64,000 bases of DNA. Origin: Streptosporangium nondiastaticum (GTDB taxonomy: Bacteria; Actinomycetota; Actinomycetes; Streptomycetales; Streptomycetaceae). The number at the start of each line of letters is the position of its first letter. The stretch's first letter is position 1. The stretch lies in contig NZ_PXWG01000016.1 in assembly GCF_003011965.1 (NCBI RefSeq), positions 1-64,000 on the forward strand, in the 5' to 3' direction. A program made the translations under genes and the position numbers. The notes beneath the pieces are model-generated. The model was not told the origin of the DNA and did not search any database. It saw nothing but the letters and a program-made list of their open reading frames with translations. This document shows, in pieces, positions 6,742 through 15,211 of the stretch.

Positions 6742-9528
6742 ATGACCAACACCACCCTCACCCCCGGCAAGCTCGCCCCGCCGGGCCGCACCCGCCGCGA
6801 GCGCAAGGCCGCCGAGCTGGAGGCCCGTACGCGTGCCGCCGGCGACCGGCTGGCCCGGATCAGCGGCTGGCCGGCCGCGCAGGTCCTGCAGGACTCCCGC
6901 GCCACCCCGCACGGCCTGCGCCAGGACGACGCCGAGCTGCGGCTCGCCCGCGGCGGTGCGAACGTCGTCGCGCACGACACCGGCCCCCGCTGGTACGCGC
7001 AGCTCGCGAAGGCCTTCTGGAACCCGTTCATCGGCATCCTGGTCGCCCTCCTGGCGGTCATGTACGTGCAGTGGCTGCAGGCCGCCGATGAGGAGCCCTT
7101 CGACCCCAAGATCCCCATCATCGGAGCGATGGTGCTGGTCAGCGGCCTGCTGCGGTTCTGGCAGGAGCACCGCTCGGCGGGTGCCGCGGCCGCCCTGCGC
7201 GCCCTCGTGACCACGACCACCGCCGTCCAGCGCCGCGCCGACCGCAACGCGGCGCCGGCCACCGTCGAGATCCCCATGGACCGGGTCGTCGTGGGCGACA
7301 TCGTCCGCCTCGCCGCGGGCGACCTCGCCCCGGCGGACCTGCGGCTGCTCACCGCCAAGGACCTGATGGTCAGTCAAGCTGCGCTGTCGGGCGAGTCGCT
7401 GCCCGTGGCCAAGGCCGACACCCGCACCCACGACTACGGCCAGTCGACGACCACGGACCCCGTAGAGGCCGACAACCTCTGCCTCATGGGCACCTCGGTG
7501 ACCTCCGGCACGGCCACCGGCGTCGTCGTGGCCACCGGCGCGGACACCTACTTCGGTTCGATGGCGGGCTCGCTCGTGGGCGAGCGCCCGGAGACCAGCT
7601 TCGACGCGGGCGTGAAGAAGGTCAGCTTCCTGCTGATCCGGTTCATGCTCGTCATGGTGCCGCTCGTGTTCGCCGTCAACGGCTTCACCAAGGGCGACTG
7701 GGACGAGGCGTTCATGTTCGCCGTGGCCGTGGCCGTCGGCCTCACGCCCGAGATGCTGCCGATGGTCGTCACCACGAACCTCGCGCGCGGCGCCGTCGCC
7801 ATGGCGAAGCGCAAGGTCGTCGTCAAGCGGCTCAACGCCATCCAGAACCTGGGCGCCATGGACGTGCTCTGCACGGACAAGACCGGCACGCTCACCGAGG
7901 ACCGGATCGTCCTCGACCGCTACCTCGACGCGCACGGCCGGGAGGACACCGAGGTCCTCGAATACGCCTACCTCAACAGCCACTTCCAGACGGGGCTGCG
8001 CAACCTCATGGACCGGGCGGTCATCGACCGCGTGGCCGAGGCCGAGGAGGTTGTCGTCGACGCCCGCTTCACCAAGGTCGACGAGATCCCCTTCGACTTC
8101 GCCCGCCGCCGGATGTCGGTGGTCCTGAGCCGTAACGAGGTCGCCCGCAACGACGCCGGCGACACCGCCGCCACCACCGAGCACGTCCTCATCACCAAGG
8201 GCGCCGTCGAGGAAGTCCTCGCCCTGTGCACCCACATGACCGACAACGGCCGCCGCGTCCCGCTCGACGCCGCGCTGCGCCGCCGCGTGACCCGCACCGC
8301 CGAGGACAACAACCGGCAGGGCCTGCGCGTGCTGGCCGTCGCGACCCGCACCTTCCCCGCCGGCCTCCCCCATAGCCTGAACGGCATGGGCGGTACCCCC
8401 ATCGCCTACACGGTCGCGGACGAGGACGGCCTGACCCTCGTCGGCTTCCTCGCCTTCCTCGACCCGCCGAAGGCGGACGCCGCGGCGGCCCTGCGGGCCC
8501 TCGCCGACAAGGGCGTGGCCGTCAAGGTCGTCACCGGCGACAACGAGCTCGTCGCGGCGCGCGTCTGCGCCGACGTCGGCATCGACGTGGGGGCCGTGGT
8601 CACCGGCGCCGAGGTCGACGCCCTGGACGACGGGGAGCTGCGCACCCTGGTCCGTGCCACCACGGTCTTCGCCAAGACCAACCCGGTCCAGAAGGCCCGC
8701 ATCGTCCGGGCGCTCCGGGCCGAGGGGCACACGGTCGGCTTCCTGGGCGACGGCATCAACGACGCCGCCGCGCTGCGCGACGCCGACGTCGGCGTCTCCG
8801 TCGACACGGCCGTCGACATCGCCAAGGAGTCGGCCGACATCATCCTGCTGGAGAAGGACCTGATGGTCCTGGAGCAGGGCGTCGAGCAGGGCCGCACCAC
8901 CTTCGGCAACACCATCAAGTACATCAAGATGACGGCGAGCTCGAACTTCGGGAACGTCTTCTCGGTCCTGGTGGCCAGCGCCTTCATCCCCTTCCAGCCG
9001 ATGCTGGCGATCCACCTGCTGGTGCAGAACCTCGCCTACGACGTCTCGCAGCTCGCCACGCCCTGGGACCGGATGGACCCGGAGTACCTGCGGGGGCCGC
9101 GCACGTGGGACGCCAAGGGCATCGCCCGGTTCATGCTCTTCATCGGGCCGATCAGCTCGGTCTTCGACATCACCACCTTCCTCGTGCTGTGGAACGTGTT
9201 CGGGGCGGACAGCGACGCGAGCCAGACGCTGTTCCAGTCCGGGTGGTTCGTCGAGGGGCTGCTCTCCCAGACCCTCATCGTCCACATGATCCGCACCCGC
9301 AAGGTGCCGTTCATCGGCTCCCGGGCCTCGGCGCCGGTGATGGTGATGACCGCCGTGGTGATGGCGTTCGGCCTCCTCCTGCCGTTCTCGCCGCTGGCGC
9401 CGGCGCTGTCGATGGAGGCGCTGCCGATGAGCTACTTCCCGTGGCTGATCGCGATCCTGCTCGCGTACTGCGCCCTGACCCAGGCGGTGAAGACCTGGTA
9501 CATCCGGCGATTCAACACCTGGCTGTGA
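6742..9528 (+). CDS. mgtA: magnesium-translocating P-type ATPase
   Basis: A 928-residue P3B-type ATPase. The start is the ATG at 6742, preceded by GAGAGAGG; the frame is open 54 bases further upstream. The phosphorylation site DKTGTLTE is at Asp379. The TGES-type actuator motif appears as LSGESLPV. The hinge and phosphatase motifs are VVTGDNELVAARV and GDGINDAAALRDADVGVSVD. Membrane helices flank these, including the MgtA-type segments VPLVFAVNGFTKG and AVGLTPEMLPMVVTTNLARGAVAMAKRKVVVKRL. The enzyme imports Mg2+ under limitation. Its length and the downstream mgtC gene (35 bp away) match known mgt loci, so they are likely one operon. The long leader suggests control after transcription starts. 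Confidence 0.93.
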   Translation: MTNTTLTPGKLAPPGRTRRERKAAELEARTRAAGDRLARISGWPAAQVLQDSRATPHGLRQDDAELRLARGGANVVAHDTGPRWYAQLAKAFWNPFIGILVALLAVMYVQWLQAADEEPFDPKIPIIGAMVLVSGLLRFWQEHRSAGAAAALRALVTTTTAVQRRADRNAAPATVEIPMDRVVVGDIVRLAAGDLAPADLRLLTAKDLMVSQAALSGESLPVAKADTRTHDYGQSTTTDPVEADNLCLMGTSVTSGTATGVVVATGADTYFGSMAGSLVGERPETSFDAGVKKVSFLLIRFMLVMVPLVFAVNGFTKGDWDEAFMFAVAVAVGLTPEMLPMVVTTNLARGAVAMAKRKVVVKRLNAIQNLGAMDVLCTDKTGTLTEDRIVLDRYLDAHGREDTEVLEYAYLNSHFQTGLRNLMDRAVIDRVAEAEEVVVDARFTKVDEIPFDFARRRMSVVLSRNEVARNDAGDTAATTEHVLITKGAVEEVLALCTHMTDNGRRVPLDAALRRRVTRTAEDNNRQGLRVLAVATRTFPAGLPHSLNGMGGTPIAYTVADEDGLTLVGFLAFLDPPKADAAAALRALADKGVAVKVVTGDNELVAARVCADVGIDVGAVVTGAEVDALDDGELRTLVRATTVFAKTNPVQKARIVRALRAEGHTVGFLGDGINDAAALRDADVGVSVDTAVDIAKESADIILLEKDLMVLEQGVEQGRTTFGNTIKYIKMTASSNFGNVFSVLVASAFIPFQPMLAIHLLVQNLAYDVSQLATPWDRMDPEYLRGPRTWDAKGIARFMLFIGPISSVFDITTFLVLWNVFGADSDASQTLFQSGWFVEGLLSQTLIVHMIRTRKVPFIGSRASAPVMVMTAVVMAFGLLLPFSPLAPALSMEALPMSYFPWLIAILLAYCALTQAVKTWYIRRFNTWL

Positions 9529-9563
9529 CCGGCCGATAGGGATACCGACGAGGAAGGTGGATC

Positions 9564-10358
9564 ATGGTTGTGGTCAACGAGTGGCACATGGCGGGCAACA
9601 TCGCGGCCGGCCTGGGCTTCGGTGCGGTCATCGGGCTGGAGCGGCAGTGGCGGGCCCGGATGGCGGGTCTGCGCACCAACGCGCTGGTCGCGGCCGGATC
9701 CGCCCTCTTCGTCCTGCTCTCGCAGTACGGTTTCGCCGCCGCGACGAGCACCACGGGCTACGACGGCTCCCGCGTCGCCGCGCAGATCGTCTCCGGCATC
9801 GGCTTCCTCGGCGCGGGCGTCATCATGCGGGACGGGCTGAGCGTGCGCGGCCTCAACACCGCGGCCACCCTGTGGTGCTCGGCCGCCGTCGGCGCCCTCG
9901 CCGGGACCGGGCTGTACGTGGTGGCCGGGCTCGGCACCGTGGGCGTCGTCGGCGCCAACACCCTCCTGCGGCCGCTGGCCCGCGGCCTCGACCGGGGCCC
10001 GCACGGCGGCGCGGAGGTGGCCACCGACTACCACTTCGAGGTCGTGTGCACCGAGCCCGAAGAGGCCCACGTCCGCACCCTCGTCGTCCAGGCCGTCGCC
10101 CGCCCCGGCTTCCGCCTGCGCTCGGTCTACAGCGCGGACGCCGAGGCCCCCGGCAAGGTCACCGTCTCGGCCGACCTCACCACGGAACGCCGCGACGACA
10201 GCCTGCTGGAGGAGGCCGTCAGCCGCCTGTCCCTCGAACCCGCCGTCTCCGCCGTCAGCTGGACGGTGCTGCAGGGCCCCGACGACGAGTCCGACGACGA
10301 CTACACGGCCGAGCGCCGCAGCCGCCGCCGGGTCAGGGACTTCTTCACGGGGCGGTGA
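9564..10358 (+). CDS. mgtC: MgtC/SapB-family membrane protein
   Basis: A 264-residue protein with a good ribosome-binding site (GAGGAAGG). The N-terminal half has the MgtC signature: GLGFGAVIGLERQWRARMAGLRTNALVA, then QIVSGIGFLGAGVIMRDGLSVRGLNTAATLWCSAAVGALAGTG, forming about four to five membrane helices. The C-terminal 110 residues (from about 152) are a soluble ACT-like domain ending in a very charged tail. MgtC proteins are known as adaptations to low magnesium or to life inside macrophages, where they modulate ATP synthase or transport. Its place directly behind mgtA supports a role in Mg2+ limitation. Confidence 0.88.
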   Translation: MVVVNEWHMAGNIAAGLGFGAVIGLERQWRARMAGLRTNALVAAGSALFVLLSQYGFAAATSTTGYDGSRVAAQIVSGIGFLGAGVIMRDGLSVRGLNTAATLWCSAAVGALAGTGLYVVAGLGTVGVVGANTLLRPLARGLDRGPHGGAEVATDYHFEVVCTEPEEAHVRTLVVQAVARPGFRLRSVYSADAEAPGKVTVSADLTTERRDDSLLEEAVSRLSLEPAVSAVSWTVLQGPDDESDDDYTAERRSRRRVRDFFTGR

Positions 10359-10360
10359 GC

Positions 10361-10423
10361 CCGGGCCGGCCGAGGACCACGGTCAGGCCGGAGCACCGGG
10401 CCGGCCGAGGACCTCGGTCAGGC
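10361..10423. repeat. partial duplication of a gene 3' end
   Basis: A 28-bp segment (10361-10388, starting CCGGGCCGGCCGAGGACC) is repeated at 10396-10423 with one mismatch. The second copy encodes the last residues (VLGRPG) of the oxidoreductase gene; the first lies beyond its stop. It looks like a small tandem duplication. Confidence 0.7.
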
Positions 10424-11276
10424 GGGAGTAGCCGTCGGCGCCGTGGCCCTCCTCGACGGCGCGGCGGGCGGTGGCCCGGGCGGCCCTGAGGAGGGCGGCG
10501 TCGATCCCGTGGTGCTCGGCCGCCTCGATGACGTGGTCCATGCCGGCCGCGGCCGAGGCGATGCTGGAGACGTGGCCGGGGTAGGCGCCCGCGTCGACCT
10601 GCTCCGCGTAGTCGGACATCGTGCCGGCCAGCAGGTCGCCGATGCCGCGGGCGAACGGCGCCAGGTCCTTCGCCGCGATGTCCTCCGCCTTGGCGAGGGC
10701 GAAGGCGTGGGCGACGCCGCTCATCGCCGTCCAGAAGATGTCGAGCAGCGCCACGTCGTGGGCGGCGGCCCGGCCGGGGTCGGTGCCGAGGTGCACGCCG
10801 CTGCCGCCCAGGGCCGCCAGGGCGGGCCGGTGGTCGGCGTAGAGGGCCTCGGGGCCGCTGTAGAGCACGACGGCGGAGGGTCCGCCGATGCTGTAGGCCG
10901 GGGTCATGATCGCGCCGTCGAGGTAGCCGATGCCGTGCCCGGCGGCCCACGCGGCCGTCTCGCGCGCCTTCGCGGGGGTGTCGGCGGTGAGGTTCACCAG
11001 GGTCCGGCCCCGGAGGGCGTCCGCCGCCGGGCCGAGGATCGCGTGGACGGCGTCGTAGTCGATGACGCAGGCGACGACCAGGGGAGAGGCGGCGACGGCC
11101 TCGGCGGCTGTCGGGGCGAGCACGGCGCCCTGCTCCACCAGCCCGGTGGCCTTGCCGGCCGAGCGGTTCCAGACGGTCGTGGGGTGACCCGCCTTCAGGA
11201 AGGCGCCGGCCAGGGCCTGGCCCATGGGGCCCAGGCCTATGACGGTGACGGGTGTGCGTGCAGGGGTGCCGGTCAT
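10383..11276 (-). CDS. NAD(P)-dependent oxidoreductase, imine-reductase-like
   Basis: A 297-residue protein of the beta-hydroxyacid dehydrogenase/6-phosphogluconate dehydrogenase superfamily. The N-terminal Rossmann motif is VTVIGLGPMGQALAGAFL, followed by VWNRSAGKA, whose Asn-Arg-Ser suits NADPH. The C-terminal half is the all-helical dimerisation domain with long helices (LLDIFWTAMSGVAHAFALA and SIASAAAGMDHVIEAAEHHG). The lack of the usual SGG-and-Lys catalytic signature, together with the D-x-x-x-x-T-P-A-Y segment, points to the imine reductase group rather than tartronate semialdehyde reductase. The physiological substrate is unknown. Compare the true GarR-type enzyme at 58826 in this window. 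It converges on mgtC. Confidence 0.78.
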   Translation of the reverse strand: MTGTPARTPVTVIGLGPMGQALAGAFLKAGHPTTVWNRSAGKATGLVEQGAVLAPTAAEAVAASPLVVACVIDYDAVHAILGPAADALRGRTLVNLTADTPAKARETAAWAAGHGIGYLDGAIMTPAYSIGGPSAVVLYSGPEALYADHRPALAALGGSGVHLGTDPGRAAAHDVALLDIFWTAMSGVAHAFALAKAEDIAAKDLAPFARGIGDLLAGTMSDYAEQVDAGAYPGHVSSIASAAAGMDHVIEAAEHHGIDAALLRAARATARRAVEEGHGADGYSRLTEVLGRPGAPA

Positions 11277-11340
11277 CGCGGTTCCGTTCGTTCGGGGTGG
11301 TCCTCACGAGCGTCGTCCGCGGACCGGGAGGTCCTCAAGT

Positions 11341-11364
11341 ACGCACTTGGAAGTAAGTGGTTAC
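11341..11364. promoter_or_regulatory. palindromic site upstream of the oxidoreductase
   Basis: ACTT-GG-AAGT sits inside a longer imperfect inverted repeat about 65 bp upstream of the oxidoreductase start. HxlR-type regulators bind sites of this general style, but no regulator gene is adjacent. The remaining bases of the 511-bp region 11277-11787 show no gene and no promoter that I could assign with confidence. Confidence 0.3.
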
Positions 11365-11787
11365 CTGCAGGTCATCGCAGTCCGTGCCGTGTGCGTCACC
11401 CACCGTCGTTTCGGCAAATCTCCACAACCTCCGGGTACCCGCGGTAGCCCCTCCATGCGGCACCTCGATATGCCGGTTATGCCCGACGCGCTTGGTGGGC
11501 GTGTGTCCATTTATGTTCCGCGAGGATCTTGGTGCCCTTGTATCTGTTACTCGATCTTGTGAAGAACTTGTGATGATCCCGCGAAGGAATGAGAAAGCCG
11601 GCTCTTGTGAAAGGCGCCGGAGCGGCAACACGGTTGGCCCCACCACCCGTTCCCGTGCTTATATCTGCGGCACCGCGGCGGTTCTTTGAACGGTGGCCGG
11701 TGACGGCCGTGCCGGCGCGGAATGCCTGGGCGGCAATGCCGACGTGGCAATTGAGAAACATTCAGACGAACGAAGGGTGCGCACATC

Positions 11788-12006
11788 ATGCGTGACAACC
11801 TCGAGACCCGTGAGATCGCCGACGCCGAGCTGGACGCCGTCTCCGGCGGTGTGAGCATTTCCGGTGGCCTGCTCGGCGCCGTGACCGGCGACGTTCACAA
11901 CGTCCTCGGCACCGTGACCTCGCTGAACACCGTTCAGGCCGTCCCGGGCGTGGCCGGTCAGGTCGAGGGCATCGTCGGCGTGCACGCCGGCATCGCCGGT
12001 CTCTGA
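11788..12006 (+). CDS. double-glycine bacteriocin precursor peptide without cysteine
   Basis: A 72-residue peptide, start supported by GAAGGG 11 bases upstream. Residues 1-21 form a leader of the double-glycine type ending ELDAVSGG, with the acidic and hydrophobic residues usual at the positions before the cut. The remaining 51 residues are rich in Gly, Val and Ala, with GxxxG-like spacing, few Ser/Thr and no Cys, so lanthionine formation is excluded. A second SGG at 25-27 offers an alternative cleavage point. The genes behind it encode a C39-peptidase exporter, an adaptor and a second exporter ATPase. No modification enzyme lies within the operon, so the product may be an unmodified pore-forming or signalling peptide. 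That role is inferred. Confidence 0.75.
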   Translation: MRDNLETREIADAELDAVSGGVSISGGLLGAVTGDVHNVLGTVTSLNTVQAVPGVAGQVEGIVGVHAGIAGL

Positions 12007-12009
12007 GGA

Positions 12010-12059
12010 CCTCTGAGAATCTCCGAGATCCTCTGAGAATCTCCGACAACCTCTGAGAA
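12010..12059 (+). repeat. tandem repeat behind the precursor gene
   Basis: CCTCTGAGAATCTCCGAGAT (12010-12029) is followed by a copy differing at three positions near its end (12030-12049) and a partial third copy (from 12050). A shorter relative begins at the stop codon itself. The unit length is 20 bp. Confidence 0.8.
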
Positions 12060-12070
12060 ATACGCCGCCT

Positions 12071-12107
12071 GTGAATCCCGGAACTCCTCCCCTGTTCCGG
12101 GGTTCAC
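12071..12107 (+). terminator. stem-loop between precursor and exporter genes
   Basis: GTGAATCCCGGAAC and GTTCCGGGGTTCAC form a 14-bp stem with a single G-U pair and a 9-base loop. No T run follows. It may end most transcripts after the precursor gene, or protect their 3' end, so that peptide is made in excess over exporter. Confidence 0.6.
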
Positions 12108-12172
12108 GGCTGCCCGCATTTCCGCGGCAGCTTTAGGTACTCGTTTCACGAGTGCAGTCGAAGGAATAGTCC

Positions 12173-12979
12173 GTGCAGTTCCGCCAGCAGGCGCTTTCCA
12201 AGCTGCAATCACCCGAAGAACTCGATCTGCCGGTACGGTTCGCGCGCCCGCAGGGGCGGCTCGTGCTGGCCGTCACCCTTGCCGTCGTCACCGCCGCGGC
12301 TTTCTGGGCGTTCACCGGTTCCGTGACGTCCAGGCTGACCGCGCCGGGCATGCTCACCCGCGCCGAGGGCAGTTATCTGCTGCAGAGCCCGTACGCGGGC
12401 CAGGTCACCGGAGTCCTCGCCCGGGAGGGCCAGCTGCTGGCCCCGGGCGCGCCCCTGCTGCGCGTCAGCACGGAGCGGGGCGAGCGGACCGTCAGCGTCG
12501 TGGCCGGGGGACGGGTGACGTCCCTGGTCGCCAGGACGGGCGCGGTCGTGACCACCGGCGCGGACGTGGCGACCGTGGAACGGGTGACGAACCCGGACGA
12601 CCCGCTGGTGGCCATGCTGTACGTGCCGGGAGACAGCGGCGGCACGATCCCCGTGGGCGCCTCCGTCGACCTCAGCGTCGAATCCGTCCCCCGGGAGAAG
12701 TTCGGCGTGCTGCGCGGCCGCGTCCAGGCCGTCGGCCGGGCGCCCCAGTCCACGGCGCAGATCGCCGGCTTCCTCGGCGACAACAGGCTCGCCGACCGGT
12801 TCACCCGGCAGGGCAACCCCGTGGCCGTCCTCGTACGGCTGGAGCGCTCGTCCGCCACCGCGTCCGGCTACCGCTGGTCCGTCGCGAGCGGACCCCCGTA
12901 CGCCGTCGACTCCCCGGCACCCGTCACCGGCGCCGTCCGCCTCGCCGACCAGCGGCCCGTCGACTGGCTGCTGCCGTGA
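12173..12979 (+). CDS. NHLM-type bacteriocin secretion adaptor (HlyD-like)
   Basis: A 268-residue protein with a GTG start and AAGGAA upstream. One membrane helix lies at about residues 33-52 (LVLAVTLAVVTAAAFWAFTG). The periplasmic-type part has the two halves of a biotinyl-lipoyl-like domain (SPYAGQVTGVLAREGQLLAPGAPLLRV and VAGGRVTSLVARTGAVVTTGADVATV) and then a beta-barrel-like stretch. In actinobacteria, adaptors of this kind link the exporter to the extracellular side. The stop overlaps the start of the peptidase exporter by GTGA, showing tight coupling. Shorter than classical HlyD, as usual for the NHLM type. Confidence 0.82.
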   Translation: MQFRQQALSKLQSPEELDLPVRFARPQGRLVLAVTLAVVTAAAFWAFTGSVTSRLTAPGMLTRAEGSYLLQSPYAGQVTGVLAREGQLLAPGAPLLRVSTERGERTVSVVAGGRVTSLVARTGAVVTTGADVATVERVTNPDDPLVAMLYVPGDSGGTIPVGASVDLSVESVPREKFGVLRGRVQAVGRAPQSTAQIAGFLGDNRLADRFTRQGNPVAVLVRLERSSATASGYRWSVASGPPYAVDSPAPVTGAVRLADQRPVDWLLP

Positions 12980-15210
12980 CCGCCGCGCGCCGCCGCCGGG
13001 CCGCGCCCGCACCCGCCGCCGGCCGCCGGAACGCCGCACGCGCCTCCAAGACGGCGCGCACGCCCAGGACCGTGCGCACCCCCACCGTCCTGCAGATGGA
13101 GGCCGTCGAGTGCGGCGCCGCCGCGCTCGCCATGGTGCTCGGCCACCACGGCCGCTTCGTCCCCCTCGAAGAGCTCCGCATCGCCTGCGGCGTCTCCCGC
13201 GACGGCTCCCGCGCCAGCAACCTCCTCAAGGCCGCCCGCAGCTACGGGCTGACGGCCAAGGGCATGCAGATGGACCTGGCCGCCCTCGCCGGGGTGCGCG
13301 CCCCGGCCGTGCTGTTCTGGGAGTTCAACCACTACGTCGTCTACGACGGCACGGGCCGCAGGTTCGGCCGCCGGGGCGTCTACGTCAATGACCCCGCCAA
13401 GGGCCGCCGGTTCGTCCCGATGGAGGAGTTCGACTCCGCCTTCACCGGCGTCGTCCTCACCTTCGAGCCCGGCCCGGACTTCCGCCGCGCCGGCCGCCGT
13501 CCCGGCGTCATGGGCGCGATGCCCTCCCGGCTGCGCGGCACGTCCGGCACCATGCTCGCCGCTGTCCTCTCCAGCCTCCTGCTGGTGGTCGTCGGGGCGG
13601 CCGTGCCCGCGCTCAGCCGCACGTACATCGACACGTTCCTGATCGGCGGCCGGACGTCGCTGCTGGGCGTGCTCTTCGCGTCGATGGCGACCGCCCTCGC
13701 GCTCACCGCCACGCTCACCGCACTGCAGCAGGCCAACCTGCTCCGCGGCCGCATCATCTCCTCCACCCTGGGCAGCGCCCACTTCCTGCGCCACCTGCTC
13801 AGGCTCCCGGTCACCTTTTACGCCCAGCGCAACCCGGCCGACCTGGTCCAGCGGCTGCGCTCCAACGACGCGGTCGCCGAGACCCTGGCACGCGACCTCG
13901 CCGCCGCGGGAGTCGACGCGGTCGTCGTCGTCCTCTACGCCGTGCTGCTGTGGACGTACGACCCGCAGCTCACCGTCGTCGGCATCGGCATCGCGCTGCT
14001 CAACGCCGTCGCCCTGCGCGTCGTGGTCCGCGTGCGGGCCACCGGCACCCAGAAGCTGCGCGCCGAGAGCGCCCGGCTCACCAACACCTCCTACAGCGGC
14101 CTGCAGCTCATCGAGACGATGAAGGCCACCGGTGGCGAGAACGGCTTCTTCCGCCGCTGGGCGGGCCGGCACGCCGTCACCCTCGACGTCCAGCAGCAAC
14201 TCGGCGTGCCCAGCGCCTGGCTGGCCGTCGCCGCACCCGCCCTCGCCGCCCTCAACAGCGCGCTGATCCTCGCCATCGGCGGCCTGCGGGCCGTCGAGGG
14301 ACACCTCTCCGTCGGCCTCCTCGTCGCCTTCCAGGCCCTCGTCACCGGCTTCACCGCACCGATCACCCGGCTCAACGGCGTGGCCGGCCGCATCCAGGAC
14401 TTCGCCGCCGACGTCGCCCGCCTCAAGGACGTCGAGAACTTCCCCGTCGACCCGGTCCACGCGCGCCGCGACGGCGCCGCCACCCGCCGCCTCAAGGGCC
14501 ACGTGGAGCTCGACGGCATCACCTTCGGCTACAGCCCCCTCGACGCCCCGCTGCTCAAGGACTTCTCGCTCTCCGCCGGCCCCGGGCAGCAGATCGCCCT
14601 CGTCGGCGGCTCCGGCAGCGGCAAGTCCACCGTCTCCCGGCTCATATCCGGCCTCTACGCCCCCTGGGAGGGCACCGTCCGCATCGACGGGATGCGCCTG
14701 GAGGACATCCCGCGCGGCGCGCTCGCCGCCTCCGTCTCCTTCGTCGACCAGGACGTCTTCCTCTTCGAGGGCACCGTCCGCGACAACGTCGCCCTGTGGG
14801 ACCCCTCCGTCCCCGACGACGCCGTGGTCGCCGCCCTGAAGGACGCCGCCGTGTACGACGTGGTCGCCCGCCGCCCCGGCGGCATCCACAGCCGCGTCGA
14901 GCAGGACGGCCGCAACTTCTCCGGCGGCCAGCGCCAGCGCCTGGAGATCGCCCGCGCGCTGGTGCGCCGCCCCAGCGTCCTGGTCCTCGACGAGGTGACC
15001 AGCGCCCTCGACGCCGTCACCGAGCAGACCGTCATGGACAACCTGCGCCGCCGCGGCTGCGCCTGCGTCGTCATCGCCCACCGGCTGAGCACCGTGCGCG
15101 ACAGCGACGAGATCCTCGTCCTCGACCGCGGCACGGTCGTCGAACGCGGGCGCCACGAGCACCTGGCCGCGGCGGGAGGCCCGTACGCCGAACTGGTCAG
15201 GGAGCACTGA
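12976..15210 (+). CDS. bacteriocin exporter with C39 peptidase, permease and ATPase domains
   Basis: A 744-residue peptidase-containing ABC transporter of the NHLP/NHLM family. Residues 38-150 are the C39 protease: LQMEAVECGAAALAMVLG with the catalytic Cys46, His119 in EFNHYVVYDG and Asp139 in YVNDPAKG. About six membrane helices follow (residues about 185-440). The ATPase has Walker A GGSGSGKST (544-552), the signature FSGGQRQRLEIA, Walker B VLVLDEVTSALD and the switch His in VIAHRLSTV. It should cut the leader after the double Gly and pump the peptide out. It probably works together with the second exporter, which starts 2 bases after its stop. Confidence 0.9.
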   Translation: MTAARRRRAAPAPAAGRRNAARASKTARTPRTVRTPTVLQMEAVECGAAALAMVLGHHGRFVPLEELRIACGVSRDGSRASNLLKAARSYGLTAKGMQMDLAALAGVRAPAVLFWEFNHYVVYDGTGRRFGRRGVYVNDPAKGRRFVPMEEFDSAFTGVVLTFEPGPDFRRAGRRPGVMGAMPSRLRGTSGTMLAAVLSSLLLVVVGAAVPALSRTYIDTFLIGGRTSLLGVLFASMATALALTATLTALQQANLLRGRIISSTLGSAHFLRHLLRLPVTFYAQRNPADLVQRLRSNDAVAETLARDLAAAGVDAVVVVLYAVLLWTYDPQLTVVGIGIALLNAVALRVVVRVRATGTQKLRAESARLTNTSYSGLQLIETMKATGGENGFFRRWAGRHAVTLDVQQQLGVPSAWLAVAAPALAALNSALILAIGGLRAVEGHLSVGLLVAFQALVTGFTAPITRLNGVAGRIQDFAADVARLKDVENFPVDPVHARRDGAATRRLKGHVELDGITFGYSPLDAPLLKDFSLSAGPGQQIALVGGSGSGKSTVSRLISGLYAPWEGTVRIDGMRLEDIPRGALAASVSFVDQDVFLFEGTVRDNVALWDPSVPDDAVVAALKDAAVYDVVARRPGGIHSRVEQDGRNFSGGQRQRLEIARALVRRPSVLVLDEVTSALDAVTEQTVMDNLRRRGCACVVIAHRLSTVRDSDEILVLDRGTVVERGRHEHLAAAGGPYAELVREH

Positions 15211-15211
15211 C

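Noticed and set aside
6274..9285. 1003-residue open frame antisense to mgtA
   Set aside because: It opposes an unmistakable P-type ATPase; its composition (strings of Asp, Gly, Val, His, Glu) is that of a high-GC antisense frame, and it shows no motif.
11300..11787. Promoter boxes for the bacteriocin gene
   Set aside because: Several TTG- and TA-rich stretches exist but none has a convincing -35/-10 pair with normal spacing.
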